Assembly: GCF_014898095.1 (NCBI RefSeq)
Contig: NZ_CP062946.1
Location: forward strand, 2,728,001-2,792,000
Length of the DNA: 64,000 nt
Origin: Thalassotalea sp. LPB0316
GTDB lineage: Bacteria; Pseudomonadota; Gammaproteobacteria; Enterobacterales; Alteromonadaceae
Direction of reading: 5' to 3'
Positions 50,754 to 59,769 of the stretch are shown piece by piece. Within the stretch, counting starts at the first letter, position 1. Each line of letters starts with the position of its first letter. The position numbers and the translations under genes are program-made. The notes beneath the pieces are model-generated. The model worked only from the letters and a program-made list of their open reading frames with translations, did not search any database and was not told the DNA's origin.

Positions 50754-52489
50754 TGGATGAGTTAAAACTCTACACGTGGATCGCCGTTGGCGGTACCTTC
50801 GGATTGTATTTTTTCATCGCTTGGTGGGCTCGTGCGGGGTCAACCAGTGAGTTCTATGCAGCTGGTGGTGGTATTACCCCACTACAAAACGGTATGGCGA
50901 TTGGCGCCGACTGGATGAGTGCGGCATCGTTTATTTCGATGGCGGGCTTAATTGCTTTCTTAGGTTACGGCGGCTCAGTATTTTTGATGGGTTGGACCGG
51001 TGGTTACGTATTACTCGCGCTTTGTTTAGCGCCATACATGCGTAAACACGGTAAGTTCACCGTACCAGAGTTTATTGGCGATCGCTTCTATTCAAGAACA
51101 GCGCGTATTGTTGCTGTTGTATGTTTGATCATCGCATCTATTACTTACATCATTGGTCAAATGAAAGGTGTTGGGGTTGCCTTCTCTCGCTTCCTAGAAG
51201 TTGAGTACGATATGGGACTATACATTGGTATGGCCGTCGTATTCGTCTACGCAACGCTAGGCGGTATGAAAGGTATTACTTACACCCAAATTGCACAGTA
51301 TGTAGTATTAATTACTGCTTATACTATTCCTGCGATTTTCATTTCACTTCAGTTAACGGGTAACCCAATTCCACAAATAGGGTTAGGGAGTACCTTAGCC
51401 GATGGCAGTGGGGTTTACTTGCTCGATAAACTCGATATGGTGGTGTCAGATCTCGGCTTTAAAGAATATACAACGCAAACGCTAGGTGGTGTTGAAATGT
51501 TCGCCTATACCTTGTCACTTATGATTGGTACCGCCGGTTTACCGCACGTTATTATGCGCTTCTTCACTGTGCCTTCAGTAAAAGCTGCTCGTCAGTCTGC
51601 TGGTTACGCACTCGTATTTATCGCATTACTTTACACGGTTGCTCCAGCTGTTGGTGCGATGGCACGCTTTAACCTGATGAATACTATTGAGCCGGCAGCA
51701 GGTCAAAACCTTGATTATGCTGAGCGCCCACAATGGTTTAAAGACTGGGAAAAAACAGGCTTATTACAGTTTGAAGATAAAAATGGCGATGGCAAAATCC
51801 AATACACGGCAAATCCAGAAACCAATGAAATGGTTAAAGTTGACCGCGATATCATGGTGTTAGCTAACCCATCTATCGCTAACTTACCAAACTGGGTAAT
51901 CGCGCTAGTTGCCGCTGGTGGTTTAGCCGCCGCACTATCGACCGCTGCCGGCTTATTACTTGCCATATCCTCGGCAATATCCCATGACTTAATGAAAGGG
52001 GTATTGATGCCAGATATGAGTGAGAAAAACGAGCTGATGGCCAGCCGAGTGGTGATGACACTATCGGTACTATTTGCTGGTTATCTCGGGCTTAATCCGC
52101 CAGGGTTTGCCGCCGGTACCGTTGCCCTAGCGTTTGGTCTAGCTGCATCGAGTATCTTCCCAGCATTAATGATGGGTATCTTCTCTAAGAAGATGAACTC
52201 AAAAGCAGCGATTGCCGGTATGTGCGCAGGTTTAGGTGTAACAATGCTATACGTATTCCAACACAAAGGCATTATGTTTATCCCTGGTACGTCGTTCTTA
52301 GGTGGTATGGAGCCTAACTGGTTCTTCGGTATTTCACCTAATGCATTTGGCTCAGTGGGCGCCGCAGTTAACTTTGCTGTTGCATTCATTGTCTTAAAGG
52401 CGACAGGTCCTGCACCTGCAGACATTCAAGCTATGGTTGAGAACTTCCGTTCTCCACACGGTAAGATTGCTGCAGCACACGATCACTAG
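50753..52489 (+). CDS. actP: Acetate/cation symporter ActP
   Basis: Sodium:solute symporter family, 578 residues, about thirteen membrane segments. It has FYAAGGGITPLQNGMAIGADWMSAASFISMAG at the start, TAGLPHVIMRFFTVPSVKAARQSAGYAL in the middle and AGGLAAALSTAAGLLLAISSAISHDL near 400. It takes up acetate and related short monocarboxylates. Residues about 335-365 form a soluble loop with DKNGDGKIQY, an EF-hand-like sequence missing the 12th-position Glu. E. coli ActP is about 30 residues shorter. Partner of the DUF485 protein and likely controlled by CrbS/CrbR. Confidence 0.94.
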   Translation: MDELKLYTWIAVGGTFGLYFFIAWWARAGSTSEFYAAGGGITPLQNGMAIGADWMSAASFISMAGLIAFLGYGGSVFLMGWTGGYVLLALCLAPYMRKHGKFTVPEFIGDRFYSRTARIVAVVCLIIASITYIIGQMKGVGVAFSRFLEVEYDMGLYIGMAVVFVYATLGGMKGITYTQIAQYVVLITAYTIPAIFISLQLTGNPIPQIGLGSTLADGSGVYLLDKLDMVVSDLGFKEYTTQTLGGVEMFAYTLSLMIGTAGLPHVIMRFFTVPSVKAARQSAGYALVFIALLYTVAPAVGAMARFNLMNTIEPAAGQNLDYAERPQWFKDWEKTGLLQFEDKNGDGKIQYTANPETNEMVKVDRDIMVLANPSIANLPNWVIALVAAGGLAAALSTAAGLLLAISSAISHDLMKGVLMPDMSEKNELMASRVVMTLSVLFAGYLGLNPPGFAAGTVALAFGLAASSIFPALMMGIFSKKMNSKAAIAGMCAGLGVTMLYVFQHKGIMFIPGTSFLGGMEPNWFFGISPNAFGSVGAAVNFAVAFIVLKATGPAPADIQAMVENFRSPHGKIAAAHDH

Positions 52490-52504
52490 TTAGTTAATTG
52501 AAAG

Positions 52505-52545
52505 CCTAAAGGTGTATGCTAATACCATCGCCTTTAGGTTTTTTT
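52505..52545 (+). terminator. Terminator of actP
   Basis: CCTAAAGG pairs with CCTTTAGG, flanking an 18-base loop, and runs into five T, 16 bp after the stop. Confidence 0.75.
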
Positions 52546-52567
52546 GTTAATACGGAAAACAATAAAA

Positions 52568-53008
52568 ATGAATAAACATATTAAAATCGCTATTTTTGTC
52601 GCACCGTTTCTCCTGCTTGGTGGCTATATCGCAACCGATATGTATTTAGAAAATGATGCCAAAGCCAACAAAGTCTTTAAGTTAGAGCAAGATGGTCATT
52701 GTGATGTTTACAACAGAAAATGCATTCTTACCACGGGAGAAATGCAAGTCAGCATCGAGCAGCACGAACAACAAACCGTGGTCAATACCACCTACCCGAT
52801 TGATGAAGCAATACTATTTGTCGTGAACAATGAGCAAGATGTCGATACCCACAAAATGACCATGCGACAAACACCTTATTACTGGCAAACACAAACGACT
52901 TTACCGCAAAAGCTGGCAGTAAAAGGCGACAGCGCTAAATTAAGAATTATCGTAAAATACCAAGGGGATCAATATATTGCCCAATTTTATAGCCAAACCG
53001 TTCGCTAA
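52568..53008 (+). CDS. Membrane-anchored periplasmic protein between actP and crbS
   Basis: 146 residues. The ATG at 52568 is preferred to a TTG eight codons earlier. One N-terminal helix (IKIAIFVAPFLLLGGYIATDMYL) is followed by a beta-rich extracytoplasmic domain with two cysteines (GHCDVYNRKCILTTG), likely a disulfide. It has no recognised family motif. It sits 42 bp before crbS in the same direction and is found there in related genomes (recalled, not searched). A role in sensing or stabilising the CrbS transporter domain is possible but unsupported. Confidence 0.65.
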   Translation: MNKHIKIAIFVAPFLLLGGYIATDMYLENDAKANKVFKLEQDGHCDVYNRKCILTTGEMQVSIEQHEQQTVVNTTYPIDEAILFVVNNEQDVDTHKMTMRQTPYYWQTQTTLPQKLAVKGDSAKLRIIVKYQGDQYIAQFYSQTVR

Positions 53009-53050
53009 CAATTAAAGTAATTAAAGCAAAGTTTTTTCGGAAAAGTTTTT

Positions 53051-56000
53051 ATGTTTGCAAACTGGCAATTGGTGACGCTGTGTTTTGTTTATATCGGTTT
53101 ATTATTTTATATCGCCTATTGGGGTGATAAACATCGCCATTTAATTTCGGATAAATTCCAACCTATCATCTATGCCTTAACCCTTGGGGTTTACTGTACC
53201 TCTTGGAGCTTTCTCGGTACTACCGGACAAGCGTCAAATAACTTTCTGTCCCATTTACCCATTTATTTAGGCCCTATTTTACTATTTGTATTTGCTTGGC
53301 CTTTATTGCAGCGCATTATCGATGTCAGTATTAAGCTCAATTTGACCTCGATTGCTGATTTACTCGCGGCTCGATTTGGCAAATCACATAATTTAGCGAT
53401 TGTTGTGACCATAGTTGCCTTAATTGGTACTTTGCCGTATTTGGCCCTACAGCTAAAAGCTATCGTCTACTCGTTTCAACAACTGCAGGTGCAGCCGTAT
53501 CACAACGATGGTTGGTTTGGCCTGATTGTCGCCTTTGTATTAGCGATTTTTACCATCATGTTTGGTATTCGTCAGATAGACGTAACCGAGCGTCATCCCG
53601 GCGCTATGCTCGCCATTGCTTTTGAATCGCTAGTCAAACTAGCGGCGTTTGCAGTACTTGGCATATTCGCGGTATTTTTTCTTTTTGATTCGCCTATGGA
53701 CTTGTGGGTGCAAACCCAAGCCAATGAGCGGTTAGATCAGCAATTAACCTTTCCTAACCTGACGAGTTTAATCGCTATGCTAATTATTGTTGCGGCGGCA
53801 TTTTTATCACTGCCACGCCAATTTCAGGTTATGGTTGTCGAATTAAAGGACAAGCGCCACACCAAGCTTAGCCGAAAGGTATTCCCGCTGTATTTAACGG
53901 TTTTTGCCCTATTCGCCATACCGCTGGGCTTAGCAGGAAATTTTTATTTAGGCGACAATATATCAAGTGATGCTTATGTCTTGTTTTTACCTAGTGTAAC
54001 CAACCAATACTGGCTCACGTTGCTTGCGTTTTTAGGTGCTATTTCAGCAGCGAGCTCAATGGTTATCATATCCGCGATTGCACTTTCTACCATGATTTCA
54101 AATGAAATTGTTTTTCCTCATTTATTTCGCAAGCAAGATAACCACGCGCAAGAGTTTGAGAGCTTCCAACAAAAGTTGCTAAATATCAGAAAGTCAATTG
54201 TTTTAGTGATCATCATGCTCGGCTATAGCGTGTTTTTACTAACAGCACCTGAAACTTTATCGTCATTAGGCGAAATTGCTTTTGGTGCCTTTGCCCAACT
54301 CACCCCTGCTCTACTCGCCGCCTTTTATTGGCGAAGTGCCAATTTAATTGGTGTTTATGCCGGTATTATTGTCGGCTTTATGTTGTGGCTTATTTTGAAC
54401 TTTATGCCGCAAATGGGCGTTTACCCACAACCATTTAGCGAAGTATTCATGCCAGCAACTACTGACGCCACCCTGATCAGTCTAGGCGCAAATGTATTGC
54501 TAATGTGGCTTGTTTCACAAATCAGCCGTCAAAGTGTTCAAGAGCGCGTGCAAGCCGCTATTTTTATCAAGTCACAAGACCAAGAAGAGTTTACCGCTTA
54601 TAACAAACGAGCCATAAATGTTAACGAGCTAGAGGTTTTGGTTTCACGATTTGTTGGCGAGCAAAAAGCAAAGCAAAGCTTTGCCGCCTTTGCTGAGCAA
54701 CACGGTGAGCTATCAACCAAGTCACACCAGTATTATCAAGCGCTATTACAACATACCGAGCAAACCCTTGCGAGTGTCATGGGAACGCAGTCAGCACAAC
54801 TGGTGTTGACCTCAGCGATTGAAGGTCGTGATATCGCCCTTGATGAGCTCGCTCAGTTGGTTGAAGATGCGTCGAGCCAACGCCAACAATTTAGTCAGAA
54901 CCTGGTTCAAAGTGCTATTGAACATGCTAGTGAAGGGATTTCTATTATCGATAATGAACTTAAACTCGTCGCATGGAATAAAAAGTACTTAACCTTGTTC
55001 AATTATCCTGAAGCGTTAATTTATGTCGGCTGTGATATCGCGACATTAATTCGCTATAACGTCGAGCGTGGCTTGTGTGGCCCCGGAGAGGTTGAGGAAC
55101 ATGTCACCAAACGTATTAATCACTTGAAAAAAGGGACACAGCACAGCTCCGAGCGAACATACGCCAATGGGCAGGTGATTCGGATTGAAGGTAACCCTCT
55201 TCCCAACGGCGGCTTTGTCATGATGTTTTCTGATATTACTGCCTATCGCGAAGCTGAAAGGGTCTTAAAAGATGCCAATACCGACCTTGAGGTGTTAGTT
55301 AACGAACGCACGGTAAAACTTGCCCAAACCAATGATGAACTGGCTAAAGCACGCGAAAAAGCAGAGCAAGCCCATCGCAAGAAGAGTTTGTATTTGAAAG
55401 CTTGTAGCCATGATTTGATGCAACCATTAGAGGCCGCACGCTTATTTACCGAAGCGCTTTCACATCAAAGTAATTTAACTGCAGCGCAGTATCGACAAGT
55501 AAAAAATATCGATGCATCACTGAGAACTGCCAGTGATTTGATATCGGATTTGGCGGAAATTGCCCGAATAGAAAGTGGTAATATTAAACCTAATTTTCAA
55601 GCATTTGCCCTTGTTGACTTATTTGAAGAGCTACAAAAAGAATTCTCTATGTTGGCTCAACAGTACTATGTCGCGATTAAAATAGTCAACACAAGCCTGT
55701 GGGTTTACAGTGACAAATTTTTATTGCGCCGTATGGTACAGAATCTATTGGGTAACGCTCTGCGTTATGCTAGCCCAGGTCGAGTATTACTAGGTGTGAA
55801 ACGTCAAGGCCAGCACATTGCTATTCACGTGATCGATAATGGCCCTGGTATTGCGCAAGAGCAACAACAAGCGGTATTTGAACAGTTTACCCAATTGCAC
55901 GATACCCAAGAATCGGCAAAAGGACTTGGCTTAGGGCTCAATATTACCCAAGGTATTGGCGAAATTATTAAGGCGCCAATAGCACTGCAATCAATTGAAG

Positions 56001-56488
56001 GCAAAGGCGCCAACTTTTCAATTCTGGTTGAACGAGCAACACCAAGAGTTGTTGCCAATACATCACCTATTACCAGTAAGGCAAATAACTTTAGTGGTGT
56101 CACTGTCTTGTGTGTTGACGATGATCACGCCGTACTAAATGGCATGGTTGAGCTATTAACGGCATGGCAGTGTAAAGTTATTGCCTGTCACACCCGTGAA
56201 CAAGCAGTGGAAGCTTTCGCCAAAAACAGCGACATGATTGATATTGTCCTTGCCGACTACCAACTCTCGCCGATCGACAACGGCTTAAGTGTTATAGCGG
56301 AGTTACGCGACAATTATCCACACTATTTACCAGCAATTTTACTAACCGCAGCTAATGAAGATGGCATCGAAGATAAAGCCGATGAAGCTGATGTAGGCTT
56401 TATGAGAAAAGTAGTTAAACCGGCGTCATTGAGAGCTATGATGAGTGCAATGCTCGCTAAAAAGTTATCTTCTAATTATGGCAATTAA
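53051..56488 (+). CDS. crbS: Hybrid sensor kinase CrbS: SSS transporter domain, PAS, HisKA, HATPase, REC
   Basis: 1145 residues. Residues 1-490 form a sodium:solute-symporter domain with about thirteen helices (YTSWSFLGTTGQAS-type start, SLPRQFQVMVVEL). A helical linker is followed by a PAS at about 615-740 (AIEHASEGISIIDNELKLVAWNKKY). HisKA has His787 in CSHDLMQPLEAARLF. HATPase has NLLGNALRYASPGRV, DNGPGIA and GLGLGL. A C-terminal receiver has Asp1068 in IVLADYQLSP. This is the CrbS/CbrA-type architecture that controls acs through the partner CrbR in Vibrio, Pseudomonas and Shewanella. The transporter domain may sense or move a small carboxylate. Confidence 0.9.
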   Translation: MFANWQLVTLCFVYIGLLFYIAYWGDKHRHLISDKFQPIIYALTLGVYCTSWSFLGTTGQASNNFLSHLPIYLGPILLFVFAWPLLQRIIDVSIKLNLTSIADLLAARFGKSHNLAIVVTIVALIGTLPYLALQLKAIVYSFQQLQVQPYHNDGWFGLIVAFVLAIFTIMFGIRQIDVTERHPGAMLAIAFESLVKLAAFAVLGIFAVFFLFDSPMDLWVQTQANERLDQQLTFPNLTSLIAMLIIVAAAFLSLPRQFQVMVVELKDKRHTKLSRKVFPLYLTVFALFAIPLGLAGNFYLGDNISSDAYVLFLPSVTNQYWLTLLAFLGAISAASSMVIISAIALSTMISNEIVFPHLFRKQDNHAQEFESFQQKLLNIRKSIVLVIIMLGYSVFLLTAPETLSSLGEIAFGAFAQLTPALLAAFYWRSANLIGVYAGIIVGFMLWLILNFMPQMGVYPQPFSEVFMPATTDATLISLGANVLLMWLVSQISRQSVQERVQAAIFIKSQDQEEFTAYNKRAINVNELEVLVSRFVGEQKAKQSFAAFAEQHGELSTKSHQYYQALLQHTEQTLASVMGTQSAQLVLTSAIEGRDIALDELAQLVEDASSQRQQFSQNLVQSAIEHASEGISIIDNELKLVAWNKKYLTLFNYPEALIYVGCDIATLIRYNVERGLCGPGEVEEHVTKRINHLKKGTQHSSERTYANGQVIRIEGNPLPNGGFVMMFSDITAYREAERVLKDANTDLEVLVNERTVKLAQTNDELAKAREKAEQAHRKKSLYLKACSHDLMQPLEAARLFTEALSHQSNLTAAQYRQVKNIDASLRTASDLISDLAEIARIESGNIKPNFQAFALVDLFEELQKEFSMLAQQYYVAIKIVNTSLWVYSDKFLLRRMVQNLLGNALRYASPGRVLLGVKRQGQHIAIHVIDNGPGIAQEQQQAVFEQFTQLHDTQESAKGLGLGLNITQGIGEIIKAPIALQSIEGKGANFSILVERATPRVVANTSPITSKANNFSGVTVLCVDDDHAVLNGMVELLTAWQCKVIACHTREQAVEAFAKNSDMIDIVLADYQLSPIDNGLSVIAELRDNYPHYLPAILLTAANEDGIEDKADEADVGFMRKVVKPASLRAMMSAMLAKKLSSNYGN

Positions 56489-56682
56489 ATGATGCTCTAT
56501 CCAAAGAGCGAATGATCTTACAAGTTGTTCCATTCGATTGCTATATTGATTCGCCCCTTTAATAAATTCCAATACACTACAGGATATTACGAAGAAAATT
56601 TGGCAAACCTAAGCTTTTATTTTAAGGTTATTTGTATCATATTTAAAAATAGCTCCCGCAATATTAGTATTAAGGTATAGCA

Positions 56683-57618
56683 GTGGATTGGTTAAAAGAA
56701 GAACAAGACATACCTACTTTTGTCTCGAACGGCACTTGGAAAGTTTTACTCGTAGACGATGAAGAAAGTGTTTTGTCGTCAACGGCTTTAACCCTTGGTT
56801 CATTTACTTTTGAGCATAAAAAACTAGAATTTATCTTAGCGTCTTCAGGTGAAGAAGCTAAACAAATCCTTAGAGAAAGAGACGATATCGCGCTAATTTT
56901 CCTTGATGTTGTGATGGAAACGGATGAAGCGGGTTTAGACGTTGTACAGTATTTAAGAAACGATCTTAACAATCATTATAGCCGCGTTGTTTTAAGAACC
57001 GGACAACCAGGTTTTGCACCTATAGACGATGTCTACCGAGATTTTGATATTGATGGTTACCTACCTAAAGTCAAAGCGACAAAACAAGTCCTGCAACATG
57101 CCCTATATATCGCGCTGCGAAGTTATCGAGATTTAACAAGAATACAAGACTATCAAAAAGGGTTAGAAGCACTCATCAACTCTATTACCAACTTAAATCA
57201 ATTAGATGATGTGCTGAGTGTTTCTCAGGCCATTATGATGCAGTTAAACAGTGTCCTTTCCGCGATCCAAAGCGGCTTTGTTTTGTCTATTGATAGTATT
57301 TTTACTTGCGCTGATTCTAACAAGCCCCTGTGGCGTATTTTTGTCGATAAACACAGCAGTCAAGTTTTAACCAAAAACAGTGGTCCTGACTTAATCAACG
57401 AGCAACAAAACTACCTTTCAGAAAAAGCATTAACACTAAAAGAAAGCTTTACTGAGCAAGATTATTACGTCCATTACTACCGCTCGAATAGAGGCACCGA
57501 AACAGTATTCATGCTTAAATCTGAGCAAAAGCTAATTGAGCCAACCATAAAATTATTGCACGCTTTTTCGATACAAGTTGTATTGATTTTAGAAAACTTA
57601 TCGAAGCAGGAGAGCTAG
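56683..57618 (+). CDS. Response regulator with DUF3369 domain
   Basis: 311 residues. The receiver domain (about 17-145) has VLLVDDEESVL, the phospho-acceptor Asp75 in LIFLDVVMETDEAG, Thr in LRTGQP and Lys in LPKVKA. The rest matches DUF3369 (LQHALYIALRSYRDLTRIQDYQKGLEALI), a ligand-like GAF-type region; there is no DNA-binding domain. Start is GTG with AAGG upstream. The kinase gene starts immediately after its stop, so the two are a pair. Output is probably by protein contact. It sits between crbS and crbR, where many relatives have no gene. Confidence 0.85.
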   Translation: MDWLKEEQDIPTFVSNGTWKVLLVDDEESVLSSTALTLGSFTFEHKKLEFILASSGEEAKQILRERDDIALIFLDVVMETDEAGLDVVQYLRNDLNNHYSRVVLRTGQPGFAPIDDVYRDFDIDGYLPKVKATKQVLQHALYIALRSYRDLTRIQDYQKGLEALINSITNLNQLDDVLSVSQAIMMQLNSVLSAIQSGFVLSIDSIFTCADSNKPLWRIFVDKHSSQVLTKNSGPDLINEQQNYLSEKALTLKESFTEQDYYVHYYRSNRGTETVFMLKSEQKLIEPTIKLLHAFSIQVVLILENLSKQES

Positions 57619-58956
57619 ATGCAAAACGTCAATGAGCAAATATCAAATATAATCAGTAACTTAAAATCATCATGGGGTGATGACTTTTATAGCCACTTAT
57701 TATTACAACTCAACAGTGTAATAAAAGCTGACTATCTTTTTATCGCGAAATTAAATGATGCTCAAGACATGTCGACAACCATATGCTTAGTTGCCGGCAA
57801 CGAAGTAGTCGATAACTTTTCTTATGACTTACTAGACACGCCATGCGCTGATGTTAGCGATGATTCTGTATGTGTTTATCAATCTGGCGTGTGTAATTTT
57901 TACCCTAAAGATCAACTTTTAGTAGATATGGGGATAGATGCTTATATTGGTACGCCTATTCACGAATCTTCTGGAAATACTGTTACCGGAATTATTGTCG
58001 CACTGTATAAAAATGAGATAAAAGACACCGACTGGATTGTCAACCTTTTTACGCTATTTTCAGGTCGTATCTCTGCAGAAATGGAGCGACAACAAAAAGA
58101 AAAAGAGCTGATTGCACTGAACGAAGAGCTAGAGCATATCGTTGAGGAGCGTACCAAAGCGCTACAGGCATCCGTAGATAATTTAAAGAACACACAAAAA
58201 CAATTAGTTGAGCAAGAGAAAATGGCGTCTTTAGGTCAGCTTGTTGCCGGTGTCGCACATGAGATAAATACGCCTTTGGGCGTCGCGGTGCTGTGCAATT
58301 CGAATATAGGTGAACATGCTCTTGAACTAAAGAAAAAAACGGATGAAGGACAACTAACAAAGCAAGACTTAATAAAAATAACAGATTCAATTATTAAATC
58401 ACACAATGCCTTGACCACTAATTTAGACAGGGCCGCTGATTTGATTTCGGATTTTAAACTTGTTGCAGTTGAGCGAAGCTCAGACGACATTATTGAAATA
58501 GCTCTGAACAAATGGTTTGAGACCATCCTATCCAGTTTAAAAATACTTCTGAGAAAGGCGCATATTGAACTTACCTTTAACAAACTCCCTTCAGATATCG
58601 TGATAAAAACAATTCCTTCAAAACTTGGTCAAGTAGTTACTAATATTGTCACGAATGCTATTAACCATGCATTTGAAGAAATAAAGACCCCTCGCCTTGA
58701 AGTTAACCTATCAAATACGCCTGAAAAAGTGCTTATTGAAGTTAAAGATAACGGTGTTGGCATGACAGAAGAGATGCTAAAAAATATCTATGAACCCTTT
58801 TATACCACCAAAAGAGGCTGTGGCGGTACAGGTTTAGGACTTAATATTGTTTACGGGATTGTAAACGGCGCATTGAACGGTGAAATATCGGTATCATCTT
58901 CACCAGGTGAAGGAACATCTTTTGTGATATCCCTTCCTCAAGACTGCTCGAATTGA
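57619..58956 (+). CDS. Soluble sensor histidine kinase with GAF-like domain
   Basis: 445 residues, no membrane segment. A GAF-like sensor (about 1-155; VCVYQSGVCNFYPKDQLLVDMGIDAYIGTPI) is followed by a coiled coil (about 155-205; ALNEELEHIVEERTKAL). HisKA has His214 in AGVAHEINTPLG. HATPase has NIVTNAINHAFEE, DNGVGM, and GCGGTGLGLNIVYGIV. The ATG directly follows the TAG of the response-regulator gene. The 3' end overlaps the convergent crbR by 19 bp. It likely phosphorylates the DUF3369 regulator; cross-talk with CrbR is possible but unshown. Confidence 0.9.
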   Translation: MQNVNEQISNIISNLKSSWGDDFYSHLLLQLNSVIKADYLFIAKLNDAQDMSTTICLVAGNEVVDNFSYDLLDTPCADVSDDSVCVYQSGVCNFYPKDQLLVDMGIDAYIGTPIHESSGNTVTGIIVALYKNEIKDTDWIVNLFTLFSGRISAEMERQQKEKELIALNEELEHIVEERTKALQASVDNLKNTQKQLVEQEKMASLGQLVAGVAHEINTPLGVAVLCNSNIGEHALELKKKTDEGQLTKQDLIKITDSIIKSHNALTTNLDRAADLISDFKLVAVERSSDDIIEIALNKWFETILSSLKILLRKAHIELTFNKLPSDIVIKTIPSKLGQVVTNIVTNAINHAFEEIKTPRLEVNLSNTPEKVLIEVKDNGVGMTEEMLKNIYEPFYTTKRGCGGTGLGLNIVYGIVNGALNGEISVSSSPGEGTSFVISLPQDCSN

Positions 58957-59591
58957 TTGTCAAGCTCTAGCGCATTCATCGCAATGACCGCTTGCGTGCG
59001 ATTTCTAACATTGAGCTTTTTGAAAATCGCCGTAGCATGGGCTTTGATAGTCGCTTCAGAGACATTGAGATCATAAGCTATTTGCTTATTCAACATTCCC
59101 TGAGCAAACATCATTAAAATTTTGTATTGTTGGTTCGTTAAACTCGCAATGCGTTGGGCAATATCTTGATTTGCCATTGGCTCTGGTGCTTTAAAATGTT
59201 CAGGCATCCAAACATTACCGGCGAGCACGTCGACAATCGCTTGGCAAATTGTTTCTACCGGTGTTGATTTAGGAATAAACCCTGAGGCACCATACTCGAT
59301 CGCTTTAGCCATAGTTTCATCGTCTTCATGAGCCGAAATGATCACAACAGGAATTTGCGAAAAATGGCTGCGAATATTAATTAAATTAGTGAAGCCGTGA
59401 GCACCAGGGATGTGAAGATCTAGTAGTAGCAAGTCCGCTTCTGGTGATGTTTTTATCTGATTTTCGAGCTCTTCGACATTTTGCGCTTCAAGCCACTGAG
59501 TTTGCGTAAACTTAGTTTTTAACGTCTCCAATAAGGCGTGACGAAATAAAGGGTGATCATCAGCTATAATTATTTTTTCTGGCTGAAACAT
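58938..59591 (-). CDS. crbR: LuxR-family response regulator CrbR
   Basis: DNA-binding partner of CrbS. 217 residues. The receiver has KIIIADDHPLFRHAL, Asp58 in LLLLDLHIPG and Lys in FIPKSTPVETI. The C-terminal NarL/LuxR helix-turn-helix is about 148-210 (LTNQQYKILMMFAQGMLNKQIAYDLNVSEATIKAHATAIFKKLNV). CrbR activates acs in related bacteria. Its own promoter region carries a perfect TTAGAC-N4-GTCTAA palindrome, suggesting autoregulation. It overlaps the 3' end of the inserted histidine kinase gene. Confidence 0.9.
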   Translation of the reverse strand: MFQPEKIIIADDHPLFRHALLETLKTKFTQTQWLEAQNVEELENQIKTSPEADLLLLDLHIPGAHGFTNLINIRSHFSQIPVVIISAHEDDETMAKAIEYGASGFIPKSTPVETICQAIVDVLAGNVWMPEHFKAPEPMANQDIAQRIASLTNQQYKILMMFAQGMLNKQIAYDLNVSEATIKAHATAIFKKLNVRNRTQAVIAMNALELDNQFEQS

Positions 59592-59648
59592 GAGATTCTC
59601 TTTTCAATATTCCTACTACAAGTATAACGCGTTTTTAACATAACTTTA

Positions 59649-59664
59649 TTAGACTAAAGTCTAA
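59649..59664. promoter_or_regulatory. Palindrome TTAGAC-N4-GTCTAA upstream of crbR
   Basis: A perfect inverted repeat with spacer TAAA, centred 65 bp before the crbR ATG. Same sequence as the first site in front of acs. Confidence 0.55.
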
Positions 59665-59708
59665 GTAGATCAAATAACAGATTATTAAAATCTAAAATAA
59701 TCAGACAA

Positions 59709-59738
59709 AAAAAGAGCTACCCAAGGGTAGCTCTTTTT
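59709..59738 (-). terminator. Terminator of rpsB-tsf
   Basis: A 13-bp stem, AAAAGAGCTACCC with GGGTAGCTCTTTT, over two bases with T runs on both sides, 30 bp after the tsf stop. Confidence 0.9.
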
Positions 59739-59769
59739 CATTCAATCGACTAGTTTTTCAAAAGAAAAA

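Noticed and set aside
58049-58583. Frames of about 115 codons on the - strand
   Set aside because: Antisense to the histidine kinase with intact His and ATP-binding motifs.
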